A stretch of DNA of 64,000 nt, taken from NCBI RefSeq assembly GCF_028372415.1, contig NC_092875.1, forward strand, positions 31,328,812 to 31,392,811, read 5' to 3'. Position numbers and translations under genes: made by a program. Shown piece after piece: positions 20,855-30,756 of this stretch (its first letter is position 1; every line of letters starts with the position of its first letter). Below the pieces are notes generated by a model. The model was not told where the DNA came from. It saw only the letters and a list, made by a program, of their open reading frames with translations, and made no database searches. Source of the DNA: Notamacropus eugenii (Eukaryota > Chordata > Mammalia > Diprotodontia > Macropodidae).

Positions 20855-21088
20855 GGAACAGTTAGGTGACACAGTGGATAGAGCACTAGATCTGGAGTCA
20901 GAAGGACCTGAGTTCAAATCCAGCCTCAGATACTTAGCAGCTAGGTGACCCAGGGCAAGTTACATCACCATTTGCCTCAGTTTCCTCATCTGTTAAAACT
21001 GCTGCAGAAAGAAATAGCAAACCACTCCAGTATCTTTGTCAAGAAAACCCCAAATGGGGTCACAAAGAGTCAGACACAACTGTCTGCT
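20855..21088 (+). mobile_element. Mar-1 CORE-SINE, full length, inside the L2
   Basis: GGTGACACAGTGGATAGAGC, GGAGTCAGAAGGACCTGAGT, CCCAGGGCAAGTTACATC, ACCACTCCAGTATCTTTG, AACCCCAAATGGGGTCACAA and AGTCAGACACAACTG form a clean head-to-tail copy. Confidence 0.95.
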
Positions 21089-21090
21089 TA

Positions 21091-21217
21091 CTAAAGTGTA
21101 AGCTTCCTGAGGGCAGATATTATTTCATTTTTTTTTTTGCCTTTTTATCCTTAGCACCTAGTACAGTACCTGACATGTAGTAGGCATTTAATAAATGCTT
21201 GATGATTGCTTAATTGG
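21091..21217 (+). mobile_element. L2 3' terminus, right part
   Basis: AAGTGTAAGCTTCCTGAGGG, CTTAGCACCTAGTACAGTAC, ACATGTAGTAGGCATTTAAT and the terminal TGATGATTGCTTAATTGG. Confidence 0.85.
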
Positions 21218-21365
21218 CTTGTAAAGAAGAATTTCCTAGCCTTCTGAGCTGTTGAGGAATGCGATGGGCTGCTTTTTGGGTAGCAGGTTCCTCTTTCTGG
21301 AGGCTTACGGACAAAGACTAGATGTTCACTTCGGGAGTCAGCAGGGGTATAGTGGACAGTATGGC
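21218..21365 (+). mobile_element. L3/CR1 fragment, right part of the split copy
   Basis: AAGAAGAATTTCCTAGCC, TGCGATGGGCTGCTTTTTGG and AGGTTCCTCTTTCTGGAGG continue the CR1/L3 reading ('gaatgggctgcct..gttccc..ggagg') interrupted at 20756. Confidence 0.7.
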
Positions 21366-21379
21366 CTCCTTGCCATTCT

Positions 21380-21472
21380 AAATACAAGCTGCTCAATCTC
21401 ACAATCTAGAACAGTTTCACTGGCTACGTCCCATGTCTGGAATGTTCTTCCTCCTTATCTCTGCCTCCTGGC
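21380..21472 (+). mobile_element. L2 fragment, left part
   Basis: TCTGGAATGTTCTTCCTCC and TATCTCTGCCTCCTGGC. The next L2 bases lie beyond the MIR at 21775. Confidence 0.7.
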
Positions 21473-21774
21473 TAATAATGATAGCTAGCATTTACATAGT
21501 GCTTACAAGGTACTGAGCTAAGCACATTATAATTGTTATTTCATTTGATCCTTACAACAACCCTAGGAAGTAGTGCTATCGCTATCCCCATTTTACACAT
21601 GAGGAAACTGAGACAAACAGGTTGAATGACTCACTCAAAGTCATACAACTAGTAAGTGTCTGAGACTGGATTCCTGACTCCAGAAGCAGAGGTCTATCCA
21701 CTGAGGCATCTAGATGCCTCCTAGGCAAACAAATTTTAACTCAGGTCTATCCATTGTATCACCTAGCTACCCTG
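21473..21774 (-). mobile_element. MIR-type CORE-SINE inside an L2
   Basis: ATAGCTAGCATTTACATAGT, GCACATTATAATTGTTATTT, ATGAGGAAACTGAGACAAAC, AAAGTCATACAACTAGTAAG and GTATCACCTAGCTACC. A roughly 40-bp segment of the head appears duplicated (GTCTATCCACTGAGGCATC, then GGTCTATCCATTGTATCAC). Confidence 0.9.
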
Positions 21775-21998
21775 ATTTCCTCTACGTGCCAACTAAAATC
21801 ATTCCTTCTGCAAGGTGGTGTTTCTAAGCCTCCATAATCTAAGTGACTGATTTCAGGGTAATCTCCAATTTATCCCCTTTTAGACTGTCAACTCCTTGAG
21901 AACAGGATGGGATTTTCGGCTTTCTTTTTACCTCAAGAGCTTAGCATAGTGCCTGATACATAGTAGGCACTTAATACATCCTTGTTGACTTGACTTGG
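21775..21998 (+). mobile_element. L2 fragment, right part with terminus
   Basis: CGTGCCAACTAAAATCATTC, GACTGTCAACTCCTTGAGAA, GAGCTTAGCATAGTGCC and TAGTAGGCACTTAATACATC. Confidence 0.85.
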
Positions 21999-22480
21999 AG
22001 TCAGAAAAGTCCTGGGTTTGAATCCTGCTTCAAATATTTGCTAGCTCTGTGATGTTTGGCAAGTCTTGAAGACTGGAATGTTCTCTCTCTTATCTCTACT
22101 TCCTGGCTTCCCAAACCTCAGCTCAAATCATATATTCTATAAGAGGTCTTTTCTGGTCTCCTTTACTGCTAATGTCTTCTCTCTGAAATAATCTCCAATT
22201 TATCCTTGTCTGCATATATTTGTTTCCATGTTGTCTCTAAATTAGAATTTTCACCTCCTAGAGGGCAGGAATTGGTTCTGTTTTTCTGTATATCCCCAGA
22301 TACCTGACACATATATACACTTACTAAATACTTATTGAGGTGACTCTGAGCCTCAGTTTCCTCATCTGTACAGACACATAACAATGGCTTCTACCACTGT
22401 TATTGTGACGACTAAATGTATTAATATATGCAAATGGTTTGGAAAATTTTAAGTACTATTTAAATGTGAGTTATTGATAT
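21999..22480 (+). mobile_element. MIR-type CORE-SINE split by an L2
   Basis: The head and B box (GACTTGGAGTCAGAAAAG, GTTTGAATCCTGCTTC, CTGTGATGTTTGGCAAGT) stop at about 22062. The CORE resumes at about 22343 with TCTGAGCCTCAGTTTCCTCA and runs to TTTAAGTACTATTTAAATG. Confidence 0.75.
22063..22342 (+). mobile_element. L2 3' end inserted into the MIR
   Basis: TGGAATGTTCTCTCTCTTAT, CTCAGCTCAAATCATATATT, TCTCCAATTTATCCTTGTC, CCTAGAGGGCAGGAATTGG and TACTTATTGAGG. Confidence 0.8.
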
Positions 22481-22489
22481 TACAATTTC

Positions 22490-22660
22490 AGAACTGAAGA
22501 TACCTCAGAGGGTATCTAGCCCAACCCATACCTTGAACAAGAATTCTCATGAGAGCAGACTCAACAAGTCATCATTTAACCCCTGCCTGAAGACCTTTGG
22601 TGAGGTTACAGTTGGTCAAAGGATCAATGATTTTCCGAGGAAGAAATTCAAGCTGTCGAT
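22490..22660 (-). mobile_element. L3/CR1 fragment
   Basis: GAAGATACCTCAGAGGGTAT, CTAGCCCAACCCATACC, TGAACAAGAATTCTCATGAG and CCTGCCTGAAGACCTTTGGT are antisense CR1/L3. Confidence 0.65.
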
Positions 22661-22689
22661 TTTTATAATAGTTGTGTTGGGGGAAAATG

Positions 22690-23470
22690 CTAATAATTAG
22701 AGAAATGTAAACTAATGTAAACTTGAGGTTCTATCTCACACCCATCAGTCTGACAAAGTTGACTAATGAAAGGAAAATTACAAATGCTGGCAAGGCTATG
22801 GGAAAACAGGCACATTGATACATTGCTGATGGAGCTATACGTTGGTCTTGCTATTTTAGAAAGCAATCTGGAAGCATTCCTGAAATGTTAGTAAATTGTA
22901 CATATTCTTTGACCCAGCAAAACCACTACTAGGTTTATACCCCAAGGAAATCAAAGGAAAACATTACCTATGAACAAAAATATTTATAGCAACATAGGGA
23001 TGCCAACATAAAGTGACTGAACAAATTATGTTATATGAGAGTGGTGAAATATTATTGTCCTGTAAGAAATGATGAAAGGACCGGTTTCAGAGAAACCTGG
23101 GAAGATTTTCATGAACTGATGTAGAGTGAAGTGAAAAGAACAAGGAGAATATTTATACAATAAAAACAAAATACTAAAGACAAACAACTTTGAAAGATCT
23201 AAAAACTCTGATCCACATAATGACCAGCCATGATTCCAGAAGACGAAGGGAGAAACATGTTACCTACCTCCTAAGAGAAATATACTGAGGTGCAGATTGC
23301 AATATACATTGTTTGGGCATATCAGTTTAAAAATTTATTTTGCGTGACTGTGCATATTTGCTTATAAGGGTTTTGCTTTTCTTTCTTCTAAATGGGAGTG
23401 GAGGAGAAGATAAGTGGAAGAAAAAATGGATTTTTTGCTAATAAATAAATAACAAATAAAATTTAAGTTA
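22690..23470 (+). mobile_element. L1 3' end
   Basis: TCTCACACCCATCAGTCTGA, TTGACCCAGCAAAACCACTA, AAAAATATTTATAGCAACAT, CATGAACTGATGTAGAGTGA, AGTGGAGGAGAAGATAAGTG and a terminal AATAAATAACAAATAAAATT. This is the sense strand of the element seen in reverse at 13.3-15 kb; it is 5' truncated. Confidence 0.85.
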
Positions 23471-23540
23471 AAAAAGATCTCCAATGAGGAGAAACTCATT
23501 TCTTCTTTATTATTAGACAGCATTCCTACTTAAGTACAAT
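23471..23540 (-). mobile_element. L3/CR1 remnant, possible continuation of 22490-22660
   Basis: GATCTCCAATGAGGAGAAAC resembles the antisense CR1/L3 'gacctccagtgaggggaaac' block. The L1 may have landed in this copy. Confidence 0.35.
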
Positions 23541-23559
23541 TTGGACTCAAAGATCTCCA

Positions 23560-23740
23560 AACATGCTTTCCAACTCTGAGATTTTTGTGAGTTTATGAGC
23601 TCATCACTCTGGACCTCAGTTCCCTATTTGTTAAAAGTGAATGATAATCTATGTGATCCCTCAATTCACAGTCATTTTGTGAGCATCAAATGAGATTATA
23701 AACAGGCAGTCCCTTTGGAAATAAAAGAGCTGTTGTCATC
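23560..23740 (+). mobile_element. MIR/MIR3 fragment
   Basis: CTTTCCAACTCTGAGATTTT, ACTCTGGACCTCAGTTCCC and GAGCATCAAATGAGATTATA. Confidence 0.5.
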
Positions 23741-23839
23741 CTTTCTCTCCTTTGGTTTTGATCAATAAAAATTCTGATTCTCTCTGTTTCAGTGTCCCCT
23801 GGAGAAGTTCAATAGATAAGAAAAATCCTTTATAAAGGA

Positions 23840-24340
23840 ATGAATCAGTCTCATATTCACTAAATTGGCAAATATGTCAAAAGATGGAAATAGTGTTGGT
23901 GAGCTACTAAGAACACCCACAGTTTGGTTTATAGCTGTGAATTGGTCCAATAATTCTGAAAAACAAGATGGAATCAGTTATAAAAAGTATTCATATCCTT
24001 TGTCCCAGAGGTCCAACTGCTTGGGCATATATCCCAAGGAGGTAAATGAGAGAAAGAAAGATTCCATATACATCAAAAGAGTCATAGCAGAATTTTTTTT
24101 GTAACAGCAAAGAACTGAAAAGAAAGTGGGTGCTAGTGGATTAGAGAATGGTTGAACAAACTGTGATATATGAATATGATAGATTATTAGTATGCCAGAA
24201 GAAATAGTAAGTGGGAGGGATTCAAAGAAACAGGGATTTATATAAATTGATAGAGAGTGAAGCAAGTAGATCCCACAAGAAAATATACACAATGTTTCTA
24301 ATAATGTGAAAGAAAGAATGATAAAAATAAGCTATGTTTT
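23840..24340 (+). mobile_element. L1 3' region, left part
   Basis: TTGGCAAATATGTCAAAAGA, ATATCCTTTGTCCCAGAGG, GGGCATATATCCCAAGGAGG, ATGGTTGAACAAACTGTGAT and AAATTGATAGAGAGTGAAGC. A diverged copy of the same terminus as 22690. Confidence 0.75.
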
Positions 24341-24640
24341 ATGTATATAATGTTATATATAATATACTAGACAATATGTTGTAGATATAATGACCAAGCT
24401 TATATATGTTATATATAATGTTATATAGAGAGTATATATACTAGACAATATGTCACAAGTGTGCATTTTTGTACCTACACATATAGGCATATGTGCATAT
24501 ATATGTGTGCATATACATATATGTACACGCACACACAATACACACACGTATATGTGCATACACCATGTATGCACACACGCATGTATATATTACACACATA
24601 CATGTATATATGTATACACACATACATACATACATATACC
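24341..24640 (+). repeat. TA/TG/CA-rich complex microsatellite
   Basis: About 300 bp of alternating purine/pyrimidine sequence (TATAATGTTATATA-type, then ACACACGTATATGTGC-type, then CATACATACATACATA). Cys/Tyr/Ile-rich frames on both strands are artefacts. Confidence 0.85.
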
Positions 24641-24860
24641 AAGCTTGTCCCTGGACGAGAAGAAAAGAAGTACACCTCCCTCCTCTCAATGAATGGGAGG
24701 CTAGGACTGAGGATGTTGCATGTGCTATCAGATGTGGCTAATATTTTTGTTGGTTTTACTAGAACTTTTTTTCTCAATCTTTATTACAAAGGACAATTTG
24801 CTGGATAGGAGAGGAAGAGGAGAATATTCACAAATGGCCATAACATAACAGCAAAAAAGA
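24641..24860 (+). mobile_element. L1 3'UTR, probable continuation of 23840-24340
   Basis: CTCAATGAATGGGAGGCTAG, GTGGCTAATATTTTTGTTGG and ATAGGAGAGGAAGAGGAGAA fit the L1 3'UTR phrase order ('caatgggaggt..acatggcc..gttttgct..ggagaggga'). Confidence 0.5.
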
Positions 24861-24994
24861 ATCACTAAAACTTTTAAAATTAGTTTTTAAAAGGATGAAC
24901 CAGGAGGAAATAGTCTCATTCCAATTCCTAAAACTTAATTCTTAGTCTAAATGTTGGATTTTGTTTGGCTTTTACATTGAATCTATGTAATAAT

Positions 24995-25128
24995 CCTATT
25001 TCAAATAAAATCTACAAGCATTGATTAAGCCCCTCCTATGCGCTTGGAACTGTCCTAAACACTAAGGATACAAAGAAAAGCAAAAAATAGAAATTGCCCT
25101 ATGGGACATCAAAATCTAATTCATCACA
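24995..25128 (-). mobile_element. L2 3' end, antisense
   Basis: CAAGCATTGATTAAGCCCCT, GGAACTGTCCTAAACACTAA and GGATACAAAGAAAAGCAA. Confidence 0.7.
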
Positions 25129-25189
25129 ATTATAATAGTTGCCTTCGTTACAGCACTTTAAAGTTTCCAAAGCATACCCTTCAGTCAAT

Positions 25190-25300
25190 TTTGTAGTACG
25201 TAAGCTCTTTAAAGACCAGAATTATTTCATTTCAATCTTTGCATTACCCATTGTAACTCTAATCCTGTCACTTAAGAAATGCTTATCAAATTGAATTAAT
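25190..25300 (+). mobile_element. L2 3' terminus
   Basis: ACGTAAGCTCTTTAAAGACC, CTTTGCATTACCCATTGTA and TCACTTAAGAAATGCTTATC. Confidence 0.6.
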
Positions 25301-25554
25301 GATTTATGTTTGGTTGTTTTTCTTTTTTTTGAAATATTGAATAGAAGAGAAAAAAATTTCTTTTACCTAGGAAGTCCATATTTAATCATTTAATATTTAA
25401 TAATATTTCCCTCAAAAGATTTCCCCCCATACAATTCTGTATGATAGATGCTATACATATTATCATCAATGCATACAGTTACTCTTTAATAATATTTATT
25501 TAGATTTGGAAAAGGAATTTCTTGAGGAAAGTAATAGAACTTGGATTAAAACAG

Positions 25555-25665
25555 TATGAACCTAGTTTTCACTCAAAACTCAGAGTTTGCTTTAGCTTCC
25601 TCAACTATAAAATGGAGACAAGAATAGCACCCACCTCTCAGGGTTGATATAAGTATCAAAGGAAA
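25555..25665 (+). mobile_element. MIR fragment
   Basis: TTAGCTTCCTCAACTATAAA, ATGGAGACAAGAATAGCACC and CACCTCTCAGGGTTGATATA. Confidence 0.7.
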
Positions 25666-26440
25666 TAAAATGACCCGCCCTCAGGAAGCTTGTACCCGCT
25701 CCAGCCCAGTAAAGCGTACTATGCATCAGGAAAGGACTCAGTTTTCCTCCTCTTTCAACCAGCCCAACCCACTTAAGATCTTCCTAGAACCAATCCACGT
25801 CTTCTACACCTCTTGTCCTCTTCACTGGCTAGTGTTAGCCTTGGCACTCCTCCATTAGCACATGCCTGCATGCAACTGACTGTCTGGGAAGGAATGCCCT
25901 GCTGGGTTCCATTTCAGACCATTGGGTCCTTTGTACTGAGGTTGCTTCCAATCACCCAGATGCTGGGATGGCTAGTTTTATTTGGGGGGAAGAGAAGTGA
26001 TTTGGCAGAGATCACTCAAATCAATGATAAATCAACTTAGTATGTCCCAAATAGTGTGCTACTCTGTACTCTGTACAGACTTTTTCTCTTTTAGAGAGTT
26101 TTGTGGCATCTGTTTCTCTTATCTGAGATTTATTACTGAATATTTAGTAGGGACTATATTAATTTTGAGCAACTTTCCCCAGGAACCAAAATAGTAGAGG
26201 CAGGGTATGTCCATAGTTCAGGAGTATATTTTTGGTTCTTCTGGTCTTACTATATGCTTTCAGTAAATATACCTTTGCTAAAACTTATTGATGTGATTGA
26301 TTAAATGGTATTGCGGTACTAATAACTCAATGATACATGAAAAATACTAATAGTTACTGGTAATTAATACTAAGGAGAACACATTGGAATGGGATCTTGA
26401 GTCTGTAACATTAGAGACTCTATATAAAGTTATAAAAAAG
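25666..26440. other. no recognisable repeat or gene
   Basis: Overlapping open frames of 62-75 codons (25670-26194) have no recognisable domain. The sequence is moderately GC-rich at 25670-25960, then AT-rich. No repeat hallmark. Confidence 0.4.
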
Positions 26441-27002
26441 CAAATGTAAACAGAATAAATGGAAGATAAATACAAGGCAGGAAGGGCATTAGCAGCTGGA
26501 GGAATCAAAACAGGTTTCAAGTAGAAGGGGGGGGGGCTGAGTTTAGTTTTGAAGTAAGAAAGGGATTCTATTAGTGGAGACAAGGATGGAGTATACTCCA
26601 AGCCCATGGAATGACTATTACAAAGACACGGAGATGGGAGATTGAGTGCCAAATATGTGAGAAATATTGAGAAACACAGTTTGACTGAATGACAGAGTAA
26701 GGGGAGTAAAGGATAATGAGGCTGGAAGGGTAGATTGGGGTCAGTTTGGGAAGGGTATTAAAAGACAGAGCAGTGGATATATTTTGTCCAAGAGGCAGTA
26801 GGAAGTAATTGAAATTTATTGAGTAAGCGAACAACATGACCAAATCTTTGCTTAAGGATAATCACTTTGGCAGCTATATCCAGGATGGAGTGGCTGGAAG
26901 CAAGGACATTAAACTGGAGACTATTTTATTAGTCTAAGCAAAAGGTGATGAGCGTCTAAACTAAGATGGTACTTATGTGAGGAAAGAAAAGTGATTAGAT
27001 GT
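26440..27002 (-). mobile_element. L2 LINE, antisense, left part
   Basis: GGAATGACTATTACAAAGAC, AAGAGGCAGTAGGAAGTAAT, TGAAATTTATTGAGTAAGCG, GGATAATCACTTTGGCAGC and TTTTATTAGTCTAAGC are the antisense L2 ORF2 C-terminal phrases. A run of nine G lies near 26528. Confidence 0.75.
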
Positions 27003-27220
27003 AAGGGAAGAAATAAACATTTTAAACACCTACTATACTTGGAGTGCTTTACAAATAATATCTCAGAGGACCCTGGGCAGTAGGTGCTATTATGATCCCA
27101 TTTTACAGTTGAGGACAATGGAATCAGGGAAACTTGCATTCAAATCTGGTCTCACACATTTACCACCTGTGTGACTCCAAGTCTAGCATTATCTCTAACT
27201 ATACCACCTAGATGCTTCTA
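27003..27220 (-). mobile_element. MIR-type CORE-SINE inside the L2
   Basis: ACACCTACTATACTTGGAGT, GATCCCATTTTACAGTTGAG and AACTATACCACCTAGATGC. The middle carries a short inverted patch reading sense (TTGCATTCAAATCTGGTC, CACCTGTGTGACTCC). Confidence 0.7.
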
Positions 27221-27224
27221 GGCA

Positions 27225-27440
27225 TGATTCCTGTAGGTGAGGGATCATGTGAAGGTTGAAAAGGCAAGATGTGGCAACTGGTTGAATACATAGGGGGAGG
27301 AATAGTGAAAAGTCAAAAGAACCTGGGAATTTGGAAGGATTGTGTTTCCTTTTGATTAAAACAGGGAAGTCTGGAAAAAGGTTGGATTTGAGAGAGAAAG
27401 GTAATGAGTGTAATGAAAGGCAGCAAAGGTTGGCTTCAAA
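27225..27440 (-). mobile_element. L2 LINE, antisense, right part
   Basis: GATGTGGCAACTGGTTGAA and AGTGAAAAGTCAAAAGAACC follow the 'ggcaacagattggat..gaggagtcaaggatgactcc' order, continuing the element at 26440. Confidence 0.6.
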
Positions 27441-27519
27441 CCCAGGTCGTTTGAATCTACACCTGTGTTGTTGCCTTTGGGCAAGCAATGATGGCCGTTA
27501 GTGGGACTCTTAGTGACTT

Positions 27520-27770
27520 AATAGCTAACATAATAATAATAAACATTTACATAGCTCTATGTACCAGGCAGTGTGCTAAGAGTTCTATGATTATTATCTC
27601 ACAACAGGGAGATAGATGCTCTAATTATCCCAATTTTACATCTGAGGAAACTGAGGCAAACAGAGATTACGTGACTTGCCCAGGGTCACATAGTTAATAA
27701 GTTTGTGTTGCTGGCTTTGAACTCTGTTCAGGAGTCTAATGCTGTATCCATCTAGCTGTCTTTGACCTGT
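27520..27770 (-). mobile_element. MIR-type CORE-SINE
   Basis: ATAATAATAAACATTTACAT, ATCTGAGGAAACTGAGGCAA, GACTTGCCCAGGGTCACATA, TTGAACTCTGTTCAGGAGTC and CATCTAGCTGTC. Confidence 0.9.
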
Positions 27771-27815
27771 ACATGGCAGATTCTTAAAAGAAACATTTGT
27801 TGAATGAATGAATAA

Positions 27816-28575
27816 TTGGGACAAAATGATTAAGAACAAAAAGGAGAACAAATGAAAACCATATCATAGAAGGAACTGACTGGGATGAGGCTACAGGAGA
27901 ACTAAGTAGTGGTTTTTCTACCTTCCCTGCCCCCACTCCAGCTCCGATTTCTATGATTCTAAGACACTGAGAGCCAAGGATAATGTTTTTTTTGTTTCTT
28001 TTAAATTTAAGGGAAAATAGAAAGTCTCCTAACATTCCCCAAGAAATTGCCTCGTTACAAAGAGGGTAGGAAATCCTTAGATAAGATCAGTTTATGTAAT
28101 TGTAGAATAATTTATTTAAGTGCATAAGTCAAAGATGATGAGCCGTCAAAGGAGAGGATTGGGTAATTAAAATGACAGGAACACTGACAAATGACAAAGT
28201 AAAGATGAGGTGAGCCACTCATTAAACTTCTCAGGGAGGAGCAAGTAGAGATAGGGACCCACAGATCTGGAGGGAAGTGACAGGCATCCAAGTCTGGCTG
28301 AAATCCAAGGCTCAGGTGGTGAGACATCAGCAGAAATTAACCTGCCCTGATAGGTTACCCCTCCCTCTCTCCCTCCTCATTGCAAGCTGGGGAGATGGAG
28401 AGATACCAAAATATTCATCTGCATAGAAGGCTGCCAAAGAACTGTCACTCTGTGGTTTCCCAGTGGCAAACTGAAACACAGCTGAGAGAACTGGAACCCT
28501 TAGGTGGGGTGGGGGTCCCAGAAAGGCAGATGTCTGAAGCGTCCAGGACGGAGCTTTGGCTTTAAAATACACGTG
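27816..28575. other. no recognisable repeat or gene
   Basis: Mixed-composition sequence with no clear hallmark. Frames of up to 113 codons on the minus strand gain their length from the following CA array. Confidence 0.4.
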
Positions 28576-28578
<3 letters not shown>

Positions 28579-28640
<62 letters not shown>

Positions 28641-28669
28641 ATGCACGCACGCACACACACACACACACA
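28579..28669 (+). repeat. (CA)n microsatellite
   Basis: About 30 CA units, an interruption ATGCACGCACG, then 10 more. Thr/His or Cys/Val frames are artefacts. Confidence 0.95.
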
Positions 28670-28864
28670 TCAGACTCCTATGTTTGCGGTAGTCACATAC
28701 TCGAAACTAGAGTTGAGGAAGAAGAAGGAGAAATTTGGAGGCAAGAAGATTGAGTTGGAGTCTCTTGGGCACACCGACATCACACACTCTGCCTTCACAT
28801 CTTTTCCTCCCCTTTAAAATGAGAGAATTGAATGAGATTTTCTCTTTTTAACCCCACTATTTAC

Positions 28865-28945
28865 ATAACCATGGGTAGGTCATTTCAGCTCTCTACCCTT
28901 GTTTCCTCTCTTTAAATATGGACAGGGTTGGACCAGATTAGGGGT
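28865..28945 (+). mobile_element. MIR3-type fragment
   Basis: ATGGGTAGGTCATTTCAGCT, TTGTTTCCTCTCTTTAAATA and GTTGGACCAGATTAGG. Confidence 0.55.
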
Positions 28946-29176
28946 TGGTAACTTGGGGTGCAAAGACCTTCAGGGGGTCCAGGGAAAAGTTTCAGGGGTT
29001 CAGTAAAATTGGATGGGGAAATACCGTCCCTTTATTCTCAGGAAGTTCTAATTAAAATTTAGTGTTTCCTTTAAGCATGAATGGAGGAAACAAAACACGA
29101 GTCTCAAAGGGGTCCAAAAGCTTCATGGAACTGTCAAAATGGGCCATTATTCAAGAAAGTTTAAGAATTGCTGAGT
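28940..29176 (+). mobile_element. possible non-autonomous hAT-type DNA transposon remnant
   Basis: It starts GGGGTTGGTAACTTGGGGTG and ends GAAAGTTTAAGAATTGCTG. The ends are imperfect inverted repeats of the 'caggggttcttaacctggggtcc' kind found in old mammalian elements. Internal phrases CAGGGGTCCA-like, AATTAAAATTTAGTGTTTCC and AAAGGGGTCCAAAAGCTTCA fit. No clear 8-bp duplication is visible. Confidence 0.45.
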
Positions 29177-29184
29177 TAAGTAAT

Positions 29185-29452
29185 GAAGATGATGAGGATG
29201 GTGACAACAGGTAGCATTTGCATGGTGCTTTAAGGTTTGTGAAATACTTTCCACATCTTAACTCATTTAATCCTCCCAGCAACCCTATTACTCTCATTTT
29301 ACAGATGAGAAAGCTGAGGCCAAAAGAGGTTAAGTGACTTGTCCAGGGTCATACAACCAATAAGTGTCTGAAGCTGGATTTGAACTTAGACATTCCGAAC
29401 TCTCAATCCAGTACTCTGTGCACTATGGCACCACCTAGCTGCCTCTAGGTGG
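29185..29452 (-). mobile_element. MIR-type CORE-SINE, full length
   Basis: AGGTAGCATTTGCATGGTGC, TTTACAGATGAGAAAGCTGA, GACTTGTCCAGGGTCATACA, GGATTTGAACTTAGACATTC and CACCACCTAGCTGCCTC. Confidence 0.9.
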
Positions 29453-29560
29453 CCTCCAGGATCCCTTGCAGCTCTGAATCCATTCAATATAATTGTGACC
29501 TTGTGCAAGCCACTTTTTTCTCATATTCAATTTCTCCAAAATAAGGCACTGAACTAGGGA
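29453..29560 (+). mobile_element. MIR3-type fragment, weak
   Basis: AGGATCCCTTGCAGCTCTGA, TGTGACCTTGTGCAAGCC and CTCCAAAATAAGGCACTG, partly out of order. Confidence 0.4.
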
Positions 29561-29899
29561 GTGCTGAAGGTCTTTTGATATAACCTTTATTTCTCACTAG
29601 ATCCACGCCTCTTATCCCACTTAGAAAGCCATTTCTTAAATAAAGAAAAAGAAAAAAAGCAGTTCTTTCTTGTGTTTCAGGTACATTATATACAAAATAT
29701 ATATTTTCTATACCCATACTCCACCTCAGCAAAGCATGGGAAATCTATTCTCATGTCTCGTGTTTGGAACCAAGCTTGACAATAATTACACAGCCCTTGG
29801 TTTAATTTATATTTTCTCGCTCTTTTATGACTAGTCAAACAGTTTCAATGTTTTTGTCAAGGTCTCAGGCTGTACATAGATCTACATTAAAATTAAATG

Positions 29900-30545
29900 A
29901 CCTGTGTTCTATATAATAGCCCTCCTGGCTGGTATCCCTCCCATCATTCTCTCCCCCTCTCCAATCCAACCTCGCCTTAGCTGCCAAATTAATATCACAG
30001 AAATGCAGGTTTGTCAACAGGTTATTTTCTGCTCAAAAATCTGCGATGTCTCTCTATTGCCTCCAGACCAAAAGAACAACTCCACAGTTTGACCTCTAAA
30101 GCCCTGAATGCTCCAACTCCCACTTTCCCAGGTTTCTTTGGCATTTGTCCCTTCACCTGTTTTACATGCCAGTCGTATGTTTTCTCAACTTGACATACCA
30201 ACTGCAGGCTCAGTGTCTCTGGATGGGATGAGCTCACCCTGGGCTGGCAATATCCTACTTCCTCATCTGTACTTCTCAGAATCCTTGCCTTGGCTCCGAT
30301 GCCATCTTTTCTACTAAGCATTTCCTGAACCTTCAGTTGTTAGCATAATTCCCCTGCTCAAATTACTTTGTGTTTATTCATCTGTGTGTGTGTCATATCG
30401 TTCCCCCCTCCTTTCAAAAAAGAAAAAAAGATGTAAACTCCTTTAGGGCAGGGACAATTTTGAATCCATATCGAAATCTCTCTTTGGACTCTCCCTCCCA
30501 GTGCCTAAACTGTTACTAAAGTAAACACTTGTTGGCTGAATTGAA
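29900..30545 (+). mobile_element. L2 LINE, ORF2 C-terminus and 3'UTR
   Basis: TCAACAGGTTATTTTCTGCT, TCTCTATTGCCTCCAGACC, ACCTCTAAAGCCCTGAATGC, TTCCTGAACCTTCAGTTGTT, AAACTCCTTTAGGGCAGGGA and GTAAACACTTGTTGGCTGAA are in L2 order, from the 'LHDLAPAYL'-like end to the terminus. Confidence 0.85.
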
Positions 30546-30756
30546 TTCACATTTAATGAGATAATTTGTGCATCACAACAATGCAGCTCTTTCCAGATAA
30601 CAGAAATGAAAAGTTGATTGTTTTCCCTTTAAAAAGGCTTTTCCGTAAGTATCTGAGAGCTCTGACCAAAACTAACATAAAGTCTAATACATTGGGTGGG
30701 GGAAGAACATGACTATCTTTTATACCACATGCAAGAAATAATTGGTAATTGACTAC
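30546..30756. other. no recognisable repeat or gene
   Basis: AT-leaning unassigned DNA adjoining the unassigned repeat at 30757. Confidence 0.4.

Noticed and set aside
25666-26340. Possible solo LTR
   Set aside because: No paired terminal repeats, no primer-binding site or polypurine tract, and no target duplication could be seen. I recognised no LTR or retroviral sequence anywhere in the window.
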